The position numbers and the translations under genes were made by a program. 9,959 nucleotides of DNA from Patescibacteria group bacterium (lineage in GTDB: Bacteria > Patescibacteriota > Patescibacteriia > UBA9934), in NCBI GenBank assembly GCA_018818445.1, contig JAHISC010000060.1:1-9959 (forward strand), read 5' to 3'. The notes below the pieces were generated by a model that saw nothing but the letters and a program-made list of their open reading frames with translations, made no database searches and was not told where the DNA came from. Position 1 is the first letter of the stretch; every line of letters starts with the position of its first letter. This document shows positions 1 through 5,893 of the stretch, piece after piece.

Positions 1-22
1 ACAAATAAATCTTTTCTAAAAT

Positions 23-901
23 ATGGAAAAACTAATATCAATTGGCCAAATTCTAGACCAAACAATCGATCACTATGCTAAACACTTCAAAAACATAATG
101 AAGTTTTCTTTGTGGTTTTTGCTAGTAAGCTTATTTTTGATAATTTCTGGGTTACTATTACCTATCGCAGACATTGGCTCTCTTGCTACCGAATCGATCA
201 GTACTACAAGTTTAGTTGGCTCAATTCTGATGATTATCTCCACTTTAATTCTTGCTCCAGTTGTTTCACTGTGGATTTATATCAGCATTATTCAATCAAC
301 CCAAAAGCAAAGACAAGGGCAAACTATTGATCACAAAGCTATTGCAAAAACTAGTTGGAAGAAATTTTTTCCTTATGCCTGGGTATCGATTTTGCGTACC
401 TTAGTCCTATTGATTCCATTATCTGCAGTAATTCCTGGTCTAGCTCTAATTCTGATTAACCTTGTCGCAGACGGTGGAGTTTGGCTTGGCACGCTCAGTA
501 TTTTACTAACCTTCCTAGGTTCTATTGTTGGAATTATTATTTTAATCATGCTCTCTGTCCAATTGGGTTTTGTTGGATTTACCATGGTTTTGGAAAACAA
601 ACGCGGCTTAGCTTCATTGAAAACCTCTCGTGAATTAGTCAAAGGCCGTTTCTGGCATACCTTTGTCCGTTTGTTAGTGCCAAAAATTGCTTTCACAGCA
701 GCTATTGTCATCTTTCAGTTCATCCTTTTTGCCATTTCTTCTCCTTTGATTGCTTTTGGTGCCACCGATACTGCAATAGCAGCCCACATTACAGACGTTG
801 TGAACAATGTGATTACTGGTGGTATTACAGTACTTTCAGTTCCGCTATATATCATCGCGGACTATCTAATCTATGACAGCCTCCGCACCACAAAAAAATA
901 G
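23..901 (+). CDS. Multi-pass membrane protein of unknown function
   Basis: The 292-residue product is very hydrophobic, with about six membrane segments at roughly residues 28-48, 62-90, 117-148, 153-185, 218-245 and 262-285. Between the fourth and fifth lies a polar stretch at residues 191-213 (ENKRGLASLKTSRELVKGRF) followed by Trp-His. This resembles the 'EAL..S..LVKG.FW' signature seen in bacterial integral membrane proteins annotated as DUF975-like or glycerophosphodiester-phosphodiesterase membrane-domain proteins; that family link is from memory and moderate. There is no catalytic phosphodiesterase domain, so no enzyme activity is claimed. The ATG at 23 has no Shine-Dalgarno site, and only 22 bases of upstream sequence are visible, so an earlier promoter cannot be judged. 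Its 3' end overlaps the next gene by 29 bases in another frame, which suggests one operon and coupled translation. The two proteins share the same layout and signature, so they are likely paralogues that may form a heteromeric membrane complex (inference). Confidence 0.85.
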   Translation: MEKLISIGQILDQTIDHYAKHFKNIMKFSLWFLLVSLFLIISGLLLPIADIGSLATESISTTSLVGSILMIISTLILAPVVSLWIYISIIQSTQKQRQGQTIDHKAIAKTSWKKFFPYAWVSILRTLVLLIPLSAVIPGLALILINLVADGGVWLGTLSILLTFLGSIVGIIILIMLSVQLGFVGFTMVLENKRGLASLKTSRELVKGRFWHTFVRLLVPKIAFTAAIVIFQFILFAISSPLIAFGATDTAIAAHITDVVNNVITGGITVLSVPLYIIADYLIYDSLRTTKK

Positions 902-1619
902 TGAGCTACCTGGAGTTCTCGATCTTTTGAGGACAACGTTTGAGGTTTATAGAACGAATTTCTCTTTACTCTTTGGCTTCGCGGCTTGGCTATTATTGCC
1001 GGTCGCGATTTCATTTTTTGCCAGTCTTAGTCTGGAACCAAACATTGCTTTGATAATACAAATCATTGCCTTACTTGTCGTCTATCCTGTGATCAGCATA
1101 TGGATTGCTTTGGCAATAATTTTCTTAGTACCAGATTTACTAGCAAAAAAACCGCCTCGTCTTAATGATCTTAATGCGCGCATTCGCCGAGCAGCTATCC
1201 CCTTCTTTCTCACCGTAATTATCGTTAACCTGGTTCAAATCGGTGGTTTGCTGGCTTTGATTGTTCCTGGAATTATTTTCAGTGTTTGGTTTGCCTTTCC
1301 ATCCATTATTGTTGTTCTGGAACAAAAAAATATTATCGAAGCATTCAAAATCAGTAAACGCCTAAGCAAAGAACGATTTTGGCATGTCTTCTGGCTCATC
1401 TTTGGTGCAGTTATCGTCTTTATTTCTTTTTATATAGTTCTAACCGGGACTGTCTCCCTAGTCTTTGCCGCGATCGCCGGAGGAGATTTTGTAGCATATT
1501 TGGAATCAGAGCCATCACTAGGAGAACAAGCAATAACGCAAATTTTTGATATATTTTTCTTCCCCCTAATACTGATTTACACAACCGTACTTTATTTAAC
1601 CTTGAAAAAGAAGACTTGA
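873..1619 (+). CDS. Multi-pass membrane protein, probable paralogue of the upstream gene
   Basis: The product has 248 residues, with hydrophobic segments near residues 30-50, 57-86, 108-145 (probably two helices), 173-200 and 224-243. A polar stretch at residues 149-171 (EQKNIIEAFKISKRLSKERF, then WH) aligns by eye with residues 191-212 of the preceding protein. Both also have a 'Tyr-x(4)-Phe' amphipathic start before the first membrane helix. The common layout and shared signature indicate a tandem duplication within the YciC/DUF975-like group of membrane proteins (family placement is tentative). The ATG at 873 lies inside the upstream gene and no alternative in-frame start looks better. The stop at 1617-1619 is TGA and overlaps the -35 element of the gatB promoter. 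The biochemical role is unknown. Confidence 0.85.
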   Translation: MTASAPQKNSELPGVLDLLRTTFEVYRTNFSLLFGFAAWLLLPVAISFFASLSLEPNIALIIQIIALLVVYPVISIWIALAIIFLVPDLLAKKPPRLNDLNARIRRAAIPFFLTVIIVNLVQIGGLLALIVPGIIFSVWFAFPSIIVVLEQKNIIEAFKISKRLSKERFWHVFWLIFGAVIVFISFYIVLTGTVSLVFAAIAGGDFVAYLESEPSLGEQAITQIFDIFFFPLILIYTTVLYLTLKKKT

Positions 1620-1644
1620 GCCACTCCTTTTCTCGTGCTAAACT
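1616..1644 (+). promoter_or_regulatory. Promoter of gatB, predicting a leaderless mRNA
   Basis: TTGAGC (1616-1621), a 17-base spacer, and TAAACT (1639-1644) preceded by TGC as an extended -10. The expected start of transcription, about 7 bases downstream at 1651, leaves only about 3 bases before the gatB ATG at 1654, so translation is predicted to be leaderless. The -35 element overlaps the stop codon of the preceding gene. Confidence 0.6.
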
Positions 1645-1653
1645 GCCTTTGTT

Positions 1654-3165
1654 ATGAATCTTCAACCAGTCATTGGTCTGGAAACACATGTCCAGCTAAA
1701 AACAAAAAGCAAAATGTTCTCGCCTGCTGATAATCACAGCGAGCACGCAGCGCCAAACACAAATATTTCAGCTATCTGTCTTGGTCATCCTGGAGTTCTG
1801 CCAGTACCAAATCAGGAAGCTGTTCGATTTGCTATTCTTTTAAGCTTGGCGCTTAAAGGTGATATTGCAAAAGAAAGTAAATTTGATCGCAAACACTACT
1901 TTTATCCAGACCTACCAAAGGGCTATCAGATTTCACAATTTGACCAGCCAATTATGCAAGGTGGTAGTCTCACTTTTGTTGTTCCTGGTGAACAAGAATC
2001 AACAACAATTCATCTTGAACGACTACATTTAGAAGAAGATGCGGCCAAAAATATTCATGGCGAGGATGGTAGAACCTATGTTGATTTTAACCGTGCCGGT
2101 TCACCTTTATGTGAGATTGTCACTAAACCTGACTTTAGATCAGCTGCTGCTGCAAAATCTTATCTACATGAGCTCAGATTATTAGTTAGAACTTTGGGTA
2201 TCTCAGACGGCGATATGGAAAAAGGGCAGTTGCGTTGTGACGTAAATATTTCACTGCGAGAAGTTGATAAAAACGGTGAGCCTCTTTCCGATTTATTGCA
2301 TCCCAAAACTGAGATTAAGAATGTTAACTCTTTTAAAGCTGTAGAGCGAGCAATCGAACACGAAATTCAGAGACAGACAAAACTTTGGGAGATGGACACA
2401 CCTCCAGCGGCAACTACAACTCGTGGTTGGGATGAAAATAAACAACGAACAGTTGACCAGCGAACAAAAGAAGATTCTGCAGATTACAGGTACTTCCCAG
2501 AACCAGACATCCCGCCAATGAACCTGCAAGAGTTAACTGAAGAAATGTCTCGACAAATACCTGAACTACCAGCAGCAAAAAGAATTCGTTTCGCAGAGGA
2601 GTATGGTTTCAAAGCTGGGGATGTTGAGCAAATGATTGAGTCGCCTGCCCTTGCTGGTTTTGTTGAAGCCGCGATGAGCGAGCTTGGCGCTTGGTTAGAA
2701 GCCAGTCCTGAAATTGAAGCTGACGAAATGGAAGAAAAACGAGCTAAACTAGCTAAGCTTTTTGCTGGTTGGTTACTTAGTAAATTGCTCGGCGTTCTAG
2801 CCGAAAGAAAGATTGGTTTTGAAATCATGAAAATCAATCCAGAAAATTTCGCTGAATTTATTATTCTAATTGCTGAGGGAAAAATAACAGGAGCGTCGGG
2901 ACTAAAAGTTCTAAATTTAATGCTCGACGACGGTATAGACCCAAGCCAAGCAGTAGAAGAATTGGGAGCAAGTAAAGTTGATGATATAGCTGCTCTGCAA
3001 GAACTGGTCAATGGAATTATTCTTGATCATCCAACAGAAGTTGAACGATACAAAAACGGAGAAAAGAAACTATTGCCGTTTTTCCTTGGATTGGTAATGA
3101 AAGAAACACAAGGCACAGCTGACCCACAAACAACTGCTCGAATAATTGCAGACACTATCGGTTAA
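1654..3165 (+). CDS. gatB: Aspartyl/glutamyl-tRNA(Asn/Gln) amidotransferase subunit B
   Basis: GatB binds misacylated Glu-tRNA(Gln) or Asp-tRNA(Asn) and, within the GatCAB complex, phosphorylates and amidates the attached amino acid in the cytoplasm. The 503-residue length is slightly above the usual ~480. Family hallmarks are clear: VIGLETHVQL at residues 6-15, the GHPGVLPVPN block at 44-53, KHYFYPDLPKGYQISQFDQP at 80-99, HLEEDAAKNIHG at 125-136, VDFNRAGSPLCEIVTKPD at 143-160, RCDVNISLR at 194-202, EIKNVNSF at 220-227 and the tail of the catalytic cradle, TKEDSADYRYFPEPDIPP, at 271-288. A helical domain and the GatB/YqeY tail, which contacts the tRNA, occupy about residues 300-503. There is no Shine-Dalgarno site at the ATG. 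gatA and gatC are not adjacent, so the subunits must be encoded elsewhere, a scattered arrangement found in many reduced genomes. Confidence 0.98.
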   Translation: MNLQPVIGLETHVQLKTKSKMFSPADNHSEHAAPNTNISAICLGHPGVLPVPNQEAVRFAILLSLALKGDIAKESKFDRKHYFYPDLPKGYQISQFDQPIMQGGSLTFVVPGEQESTTIHLERLHLEEDAAKNIHGEDGRTYVDFNRAGSPLCEIVTKPDFRSAAAAKSYLHELRLLVRTLGISDGDMEKGQLRCDVNISLREVDKNGEPLSDLLHPKTEIKNVNSFKAVERAIEHEIQRQTKLWEMDTPPAATTTRGWDENKQRTVDQRTKEDSADYRYFPEPDIPPMNLQELTEEMSRQIPELPAAKRIRFAEEYGFKAGDVEQMIESPALAGFVEAAMSELGAWLEASPEIEADEMEEKRAKLAKLFAGWLLSKLLGVLAERKIGFEIMKINPENFAEFIILIAEGKITGASGLKVLNLMLDDGIDPSQAVEELGASKVDDIAALQELVNGIILDHPTEVERYKNGEKKLLPFFLGLVMKETQGTADPQTTARIIADTIG

Positions 3166-3178
3166 AAAAACTGAAGAC

Positions 3179-3207
3179 TTGCAAAATTAGCAAAAATGGG
3201 CTATATT
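3179..3207 (+). promoter_or_regulatory. Promoter of a small non-coding transcription unit
   Basis: TTGCAA (3179-3184), a 17-base spacer, and TATATT (3202-3207). The predicted start of transcription, 7 bases after the -10, is G3214. This is exactly the first base of the paired element of the candidate RNA, an agreement that supports the call. Confidence 0.6.
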
Positions 3208-3213
3208 TTTGTT

Positions 3214-3358
3214 GCCCGTCGTTGATTCTGCTCATTTCTTCCACCCAAGCAACGCCGATCTTCCCCCCCCTTAGGATCACCGACGGGCACCTCTTCCTGG
3301 CGCTTTTTGCGCGCGTTATGCCTCCCCGACCGCCTCTGCGACTCGGGGAGCTTTACTT
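3214..3358 (+). ncRNA. Candidate structured small RNA, family not recognised
   Basis: About 145 nt bounded by a good promoter and a terminator on the same strand, GC-rich against AT-rich surroundings, with no convincing ORF. Bases 3214-3221 (GCCCGTCG) pair perfectly with 3281-3288 (CGACGGGC). After one T/C mismatch the stem continues as 3223-3230 with 3272-3279, giving 16 pairs. Two of these are G-U pairs that form only in + strand RNA (T3227-G3274 and G3230-T3272). The stem encloses a loop of about 41 nt containing eight consecutive C residues (3263-3270). A small hairpin GCGC-TTTTT-GCGC follows at 3300-3312, then the terminator stem. It lacks the SRP RNA core, tmRNA and RNase P features I know, and the single-hairpin plan does not look like 6S RNA. 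Since no terminator separates it from gatB, it could also be made from gatB read-through. Confidence 0.55.
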
Positions 3359-3360
3359 TT
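3322..3360 (+). terminator. Rho-independent terminator of the small RNA (and perhaps gatB)
   Basis: CTCCCCGA (3322-3329) pairs perfectly with TCGGGGAG (3343-3350) around a 13-base loop, followed by CTTTACTTTTTATC, which is T-rich on the + strand. No other hairpin lies between the gatB stop and this point. Confidence 0.7.
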
Positions 3361-3376
3361 TATCATTCTTAGACAA

Positions 3377-3516
3377 AAGCACTATCGTACTAACTTCTTC
3401 ATTCGACATATCGTGACACGGATTTTACAGACTATTTTCAAATAACAAAATTGTTTGTTACTGAAAAATCTGTGTCACAAATTATGTCTCATTCAGAATT
3501 TAGTTCGATAGTGCTT
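3377..3516. repeat. Long imperfect palindrome, MITE-like or extended hairpin
   Basis: The 140 bases fold back on themselves almost throughout. The outer arms AAGCACTATCG (3377-3387) and CGATAGTGCTT (3506-3516) are an 11-bp perfect inverted repeat. Further pairs include 3389-3393 with 3500-3504, 3395-3398 with 3495-3498 and 3405-3410 with 3483-3488. A strong inner stem pairs GTGACAC (3413-3419) with GTGTCAC (3472-3478) and continues to 3426/3465. The tip is AACAAA (3444-3449) against TTTGTT (3454-3459). It is AT-rich, has no ORF, and ends three bases from the miaA stop codon. No target-site duplication is visible. It may be a non-autonomous mobile element, and the hairpin could also end miaA transcription. 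Confidence 0.7.
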
Positions 3517-3518
3517 CT

Positions 3519-4481
3519 CTAAATAAACTTGTCTGCCAAATCAATTGCCTCGTCAACTGAACAAACCCACTGAATTCTTTCATCGGCTCTGAACCAAGTC
3601 AGCTGCCGTTTGGCATAATGACGTGTGTCTTGTTTGATTACTTCAATCGCATCACTGAGTTTCATGTAACCAGATAGGAAGGCGCAAATTTGTCTGTAAC
3701 CAATACCGGTCATAGCATTAACTTCGCAGTCATATTTTTCCTTAAGCACCCGAACTTCATCAACCAAACCTGTGCCAATCATCTGATCAACTCGCAAATC
3801 GATACGCTCGTTCAAAACATCTCGGTCAACTTGAATGCCAAGTAATAGGGCGTCATATTTTTGTTTACCAGCAGTCTGTTGCTCCCTTAAAGGCTTGCCA
3901 GTGCCCTCTATTACTTCTACCGCTCGCAACAAACGACGTCTGTTGGCGGTATCGATGGTCTCGGCAGTCTCTGAATCTTTATCACTTATTCGCGCTAATA
4001 GTTCCTCATTTGAAAGTTTTTCGAGTGACTGGCGAAGCTCCTCATTTGGCGGCGTCTCAGTAAAAGATAAATTATCTACAACGGCTTTGATGTATAAACC
4101 AGTGCCGCCAGCCAAAATTGGCAATTTGCCTCTCTTGATAATTTCCTGAATTTTTTTGTCAGCATATACCTTAAAATCAGCTACTGTAAAAGATTCATTT
4201 GGACTAACAAGATCAAAACCCCAGTGAGGAATTCCTTCGACCAAAAGGGGTTTGTCGGCGAATAAAACATGAATTCCGACCGATTGACCCCCACTGGCTC
4301 CCCCTTTGTAAGGAGGAGTATCGCTATACGGCTTGGCTGTACCGATGTTCATTTCTTGAAAAATAGTCCTGGAATCGGCTGAAATAACTTCTCCCTGAAA
4401 TTTCTTGGCAATAGCAATAGCATAATCAGTTTTACCTGAAGCAGTTGGTCCGGCAATGACAATTAGTTTTGGTTTAGACAT
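3519..4481 (-). CDS. miaA: tRNA dimethylallyltransferase MiaA
   Basis: MiaA transfers a dimethylallyl group from DMAPP to N6 of A37 in tRNAs reading UNN codons, the first step towards ms2i6A. From the ATG at 4481 the product is 320 residues, a normal length. Seen motifs: P-loop GPTASGKT (11-18), DSRTIFQEMNIGTAKP (36-51, with the conserved Asp-Ser), the His86-containing segment leading to the FTVADF helix (98-103), GGTGLY (125-130), TGIGYRQ (258-264) and DTRHYAKRQLTWFR (285-298). An upstream in-frame ATG at 4508 would add nine residues, but it lies upstream of the -10 element; the 4481 start fits both the promoter and the usual N-terminus. About 25 extra residues sit between GTAKP and His86, partly encoded by a palindromic repeat (4284-4320). 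The gene has no Shine-Dalgarno site and a predicted leader of only about 3 bases. Confidence 0.97.
   Translation of the reverse strand: MSKPKLIVIAGPTASGKTDYAIAIAKKFQGEVISADSRTIFQEMNIGTAKPYSDTPPYKGGASGGQSVGIHVLFADKPLLVEGIPHWGFDLVSPNESFTVADFKVYADKKIQEIIKRGKLPILAGGTGLYIKAVVDNLSFTETPPNEELRQSLEKLSNEELLARISDKDSETAETIDTANRRRLLRAVEVIEGTGKPLREQQTAGKQKYDALLLGIQVDRDVLNERIDLRVDQMIGTGLVDEVRVLKEKYDCEVNAMTGIGYRQICAFLSGYMKLSDAIEVIKQDTRHYAKRQLTWFRADERIQWVCSVDEAIDLADKFI
4284..4320 (-). repeat. Palindromic repeat inserted in frame within miaA
   Basis: CTCCCCCTT (4298-4306) and AAGGAGGAG (4310-4318) form a 9-bp hairpin with a 3-base loop. The single non-Watson-Crick position is G-U on the - strand. A flanking block at 4287-4292 is again a run of C. 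On the - strand it encodes residues around DTPPYKGGASGGQ (54-66 of MiaA), an area where other MiaA proteins are shorter. Similar 'CTCCCCCTT...AAGGGGGAG' palindromes recur as dispersed intergenic repeats in many bacterial drafts (from memory, not checked). Confidence 0.5.
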
Positions 4482-4490
4482 AGTGCTATG

Positions 4491-4519
4491 AATATAACAA
4501 AAACTCACTAAAAAGCGAA
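4491..4519 (-). promoter_or_regulatory. Promoter of miaA, predicting a leaderless mRNA
   Basis: On the - strand, a good TATATT -10 (4496-4491) with a weak -35, TTCGCT (4519-4514), at 17-base spacing. Transcription would start near 4484, three bases before the ATG at 4481. The promoter overlaps the T-tract of the terminator of the upstream gene. Confidence 0.5.
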
Positions 4520-4543
4520 GACGGCCACCAGTTGGTGACCGTC
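4501..4543 (-). terminator. Rho-independent terminator of the GC-rich gene at 4542-5150
   Basis: On the - strand, GACGGTCACC (4543-4534), loop AACT, GGTGGCCGTC (4529-4520): ten pairs including one G-U that would be a C/A mismatch on the + strand. This fixes the transcribed strand. T-rich stretches follow (TTTTT at 4514-4510 and 4504-4500). The TGA stop of the gene lies within the hairpin. Confidence 0.8.
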
Positions 4544-5150
4544 ACGCGATGAGACGAACTGCGTCCTCGGGCGGTATAAGCGCCACGAGGATCTTGCTGG
4601 CGAGGTGCGCCAGACGATCCGTCTCGGCTTCATCCTCGCTGCCGGGCGCTGGGTAGCGCTCGTTGGCGAGGAAGAAGTCTTCGTAGACTGCTCTCTCCGC
4701 GAGTCTGATGACCGCGGCCCACGAACCGATCGTGGGATAGAGAGCAGGGGAATAGCGACGCCATTCCTTGCCCTCACGGATAACCTTCTCGGCCGCTCGG
4801 AAGTGTTGGAAACGTCTTCGCGTTCCCTGCCCTCGCGAGCTAGTCGGCCGCAGCGGTAGGGGTGATGGCAGAGACTCGAGAGCCCGTGCTACCACCTTTT
4901 TTAGCTGCAACCTTTCCAGCTGAGCCTGCCGCAGTCGGCGACAAAACTCAGCTTTTTCTGTCCCTCTTGCCTGGCGGATCTCTCGATCCGTCGGCGCGGG
5001 GACTACCAAATCGATCATGCCAGACGCCAAAGGCGCGAGGCGGTGATCGAATCGGCCGAAGCCGAGCTCTACCACTCTCGCGCCTTCCGGCGACAAAGAG
5101 GGGTTGGGCTCGTTTCGGCTTTTTATTTGAAAAGCTAAACCGATAGCCAT
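4542..5150 (-). CDS. GC-rich hypothetical protein, 202 residues
   Basis: I do not recognise this protein. Starting from the ATG at 5150 it has 202 residues rich in Arg, Ala, Leu and Glu, without signal peptide or membrane segment. Residues 54-95 look like a long charged helix (REIRQARG...LQLKKVVARALESL), followed by a Pro/Ser/Arg linker (95-115), a basic segment RRRFQHFRAAEKVIREGKEWRR (111-132) and an acidic helical C-terminus. The basic region could bind nucleic acid, but that is speculation. The start is well supported: the - strand reads GGAGGGGG (5163-5156), then TTAAC, then ATG, whereas an upstream start at 5186 would precede the expected transcription start. Base composition is the oddity: about two thirds GC at 4561-4620, against about 45% in neighbouring miaA, while the first dozen codons are AT-rich. 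It shares strand, signals and terminator type with the gene at 5894-6379. Confidence 0.7.
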   Translation of the reverse strand: MAIGLAFQIKSRNEPNPSLSPEGARVVELGFGRFDHRLAPLASGMIDLVVPAPTDREIRQARGTEKAEFCRRLRQAQLERLQLKKVVARALESLPSPLPLRPTSSRGQGTRRRFQHFRAAEKVIREGKEWRRYSPALYPTIGSWAAVIRLAERAVYEDFFLANERYPAPGSEDEAETDRLAHLASKILVALIPPEDAVRLIA

Positions 5151-5155
5151 GTTAA

Positions 5156-5163
5156 CCCCCTCC
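5156..5163 (-). promoter_or_regulatory. Strong Shine-Dalgarno site fixing the start at 5150
   Basis: On the - strand, GGAGGGGG ends five bases before the ATG. Neighbouring AT-rich genes have no such site. Confidence 0.75.
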
Positions 5164-5176
5164 AGGTTGACCGAGC

Positions 5177-5205
5177 AATATAGCACATTTTTAGCAAAAA
5201 GTCAA
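5177..5205 (-). promoter_or_regulatory. Promoter of the GC-rich gene at 4542-5150
   Basis: On the - strand, TTGACT (5205-5200), a 17-base spacer, and TATATT (5182-5177) preceded by TGC (extended -10). Transcription would begin near 5170, giving a leader of about 20 bases that just includes the Shine-Dalgarno site. It lies back to back with the + strand promoter: the two -35 boxes are seven bases apart. Confidence 0.7.
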
Positions 5206-5212
5206 GGTTAAA

Positions 5213-5242
5213 TTGACAAAAATAGGCTAAAACTGGGATAAT
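5213..5242 (+). promoter_or_regulatory. Promoter of the acidic protein gene at 5271-5795
   Basis: A consensus TTGACA (5213-5218), an 18-base spacer, and GATAAT (5237-5242) preceded by TGG (extended -10). The predicted start near 5249 gives a short AT-rich leader of about 22 bases with no Shine-Dalgarno site. Confidence 0.7.
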
Positions 5243-5270
5243 ATGGTCACTAATCAAATTAATAAAAACT

Positions 5271-5795
5271 ATGAAATTTTTTAGTAATATCTTTGGAGGT
5301 CGCGAAGTTGGTGGACCAGCTCCAGAAATGCAAAAACCAGCCGAATCGCACAAGGAATCCGAAAAAAACACAATCGAGATGCCGCCAGCTGATGATGAGA
5401 GTGAAGCCGAAGAGATCGGTATGGGCATTGAGATGATGGAAAGTGACGAAATTACCGAACAAATAAATGAACTCAGTAAAATAATTAATGAGACTCAAGC
5501 CGATGTCAGTGCCAATAAAGAAGCCTGGCAGAAGCTGGTCAACGAATACGCCGCCTCGTTGCCTGAAGGTCAGGATTTATTCGATCTTGATCCCAGGAAT
5601 CTGGAAGAAATGATCGACCACGCCGATAACAACCAAGAAAAAGAAACACTACAAAAATTAACTAGAGCGTCAGAGGGTCGCAATTTGTCAAATCTATACG
5701 ATAAACTCGACAAATTAAAAGATGAATACGATACTTTGGAACAAACAAGACAAGCAGCTATAAGAGACGAAAAGAAACAACGTGAAGCGGCTTAA
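5271..5795 (+). CDS. Small acidic coiled-coil hypothetical protein, 174 residues
   Basis: Not recognised. Three parts can be seen. A short hydrophobic and basic N-terminus (MKFFSNIFGGR) could touch a membrane or a partner but is too short for a signal peptide. Residues 12-60 form a low-complexity, Glu- and Pro-rich, probably disordered stretch. Residues 61-170 are helical and charged, with likely coiled coil at 61-95 and 122-170 (ETLQKLTRASEG..., LYDKLDKLKDEYDTLEQTRQ). It has no Cys and is predicted to be a soluble cytoplasmic protein. The ATG at 5271 follows a good promoter but no Shine-Dalgarno site, like other AT-rich genes here. It is divergently transcribed from the GC-rich gene at 4542-5150, and ends in its own terminator 7 bases after the TAA. 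Confidence 0.8.
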   Translation: MKFFSNIFGGREVGGPAPEMQKPAESHKESEKNTIEMPPADDESEAEEIGMGIEMMESDEITEQINELSKIINETQADVSANKEAWQKLVNEYAASLPEGQDLFDLDPRNLEEMIDHADNNQEKETLQKLTRASEGRNLSNLYDKLDKLKDEYDTLEQTRQAAIRDEKKQREAA

Positions 5796-5801
5796 GAATA
5801 C

Positions 5802-5837
5802 AAAAACACCCTAAAGCAAGCGCTTGGGGTGTTTTTT
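5802..5837 (+). terminator. Rho-independent terminator of the acidic protein gene
   Basis: AAAAACACCCTAA (5802-5814) pairs with TTGGGGTGTTTTT (5824-5836), 13 pairs with one G-U, ending in a run of six T at 5832-5837. Confidence 0.9.
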
Positions 5838-5840
5838 AGT

Positions 5841-5872
5841 ACAAAAACAAGACGGCCACCGAAGTGACCGCC
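5841..5872 (-). terminator. UUCG-tetraloop terminator of the GC-rich gene at 5894-6379
   Basis: On the - strand, GGCGGTCAC (5872-5864), loop TTCG closed by C-G, GTGGCCGTC (5859-5851). Nine pairs form with two G-U wobbles, both of which would be mismatches on the + strand. TTGTTTTTGT follows. The stem closely matches the terminator of the other GC-rich gene, sharing GGTCAC and GTGGCCGTCTT. Confidence 0.85.
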
Positions 5873-5893
5873 TGGGAAGAACGTGGAAGAGGA

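Noticed and set aside
2484..3011. 175-codon - strand frame within gatB
   Set aside because: It is the antisense of a clearly conserved GatB sequence, Ser-rich with no start signals.
3214..3350. SRP RNA, tmRNA or 6S RNA for the structured RNA
   Set aside because: The SRP core, tmRNA tRNA-like ends and the 6S central bubble were looked for and not found.
3222..3416. 64-codon + strand frame over the small RNA
   Set aside because: It starts with TTG inside the main stem, has no Shine-Dalgarno site, and runs through the terminator hairpin and into the palindrome.
4482..4508. Nine-residue N-terminal extension of MiaA from the ATG at 4508
   Set aside because: It lies upstream of the -10 element, and the MiaA family begins just before the P-loop, matching the ATG at 4481.
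4605..5146. Two + strand open frames across the first GC-rich region
   Set aside because: They lack start signals and oppose the well-supported - strand gene; they follow from high GC content.
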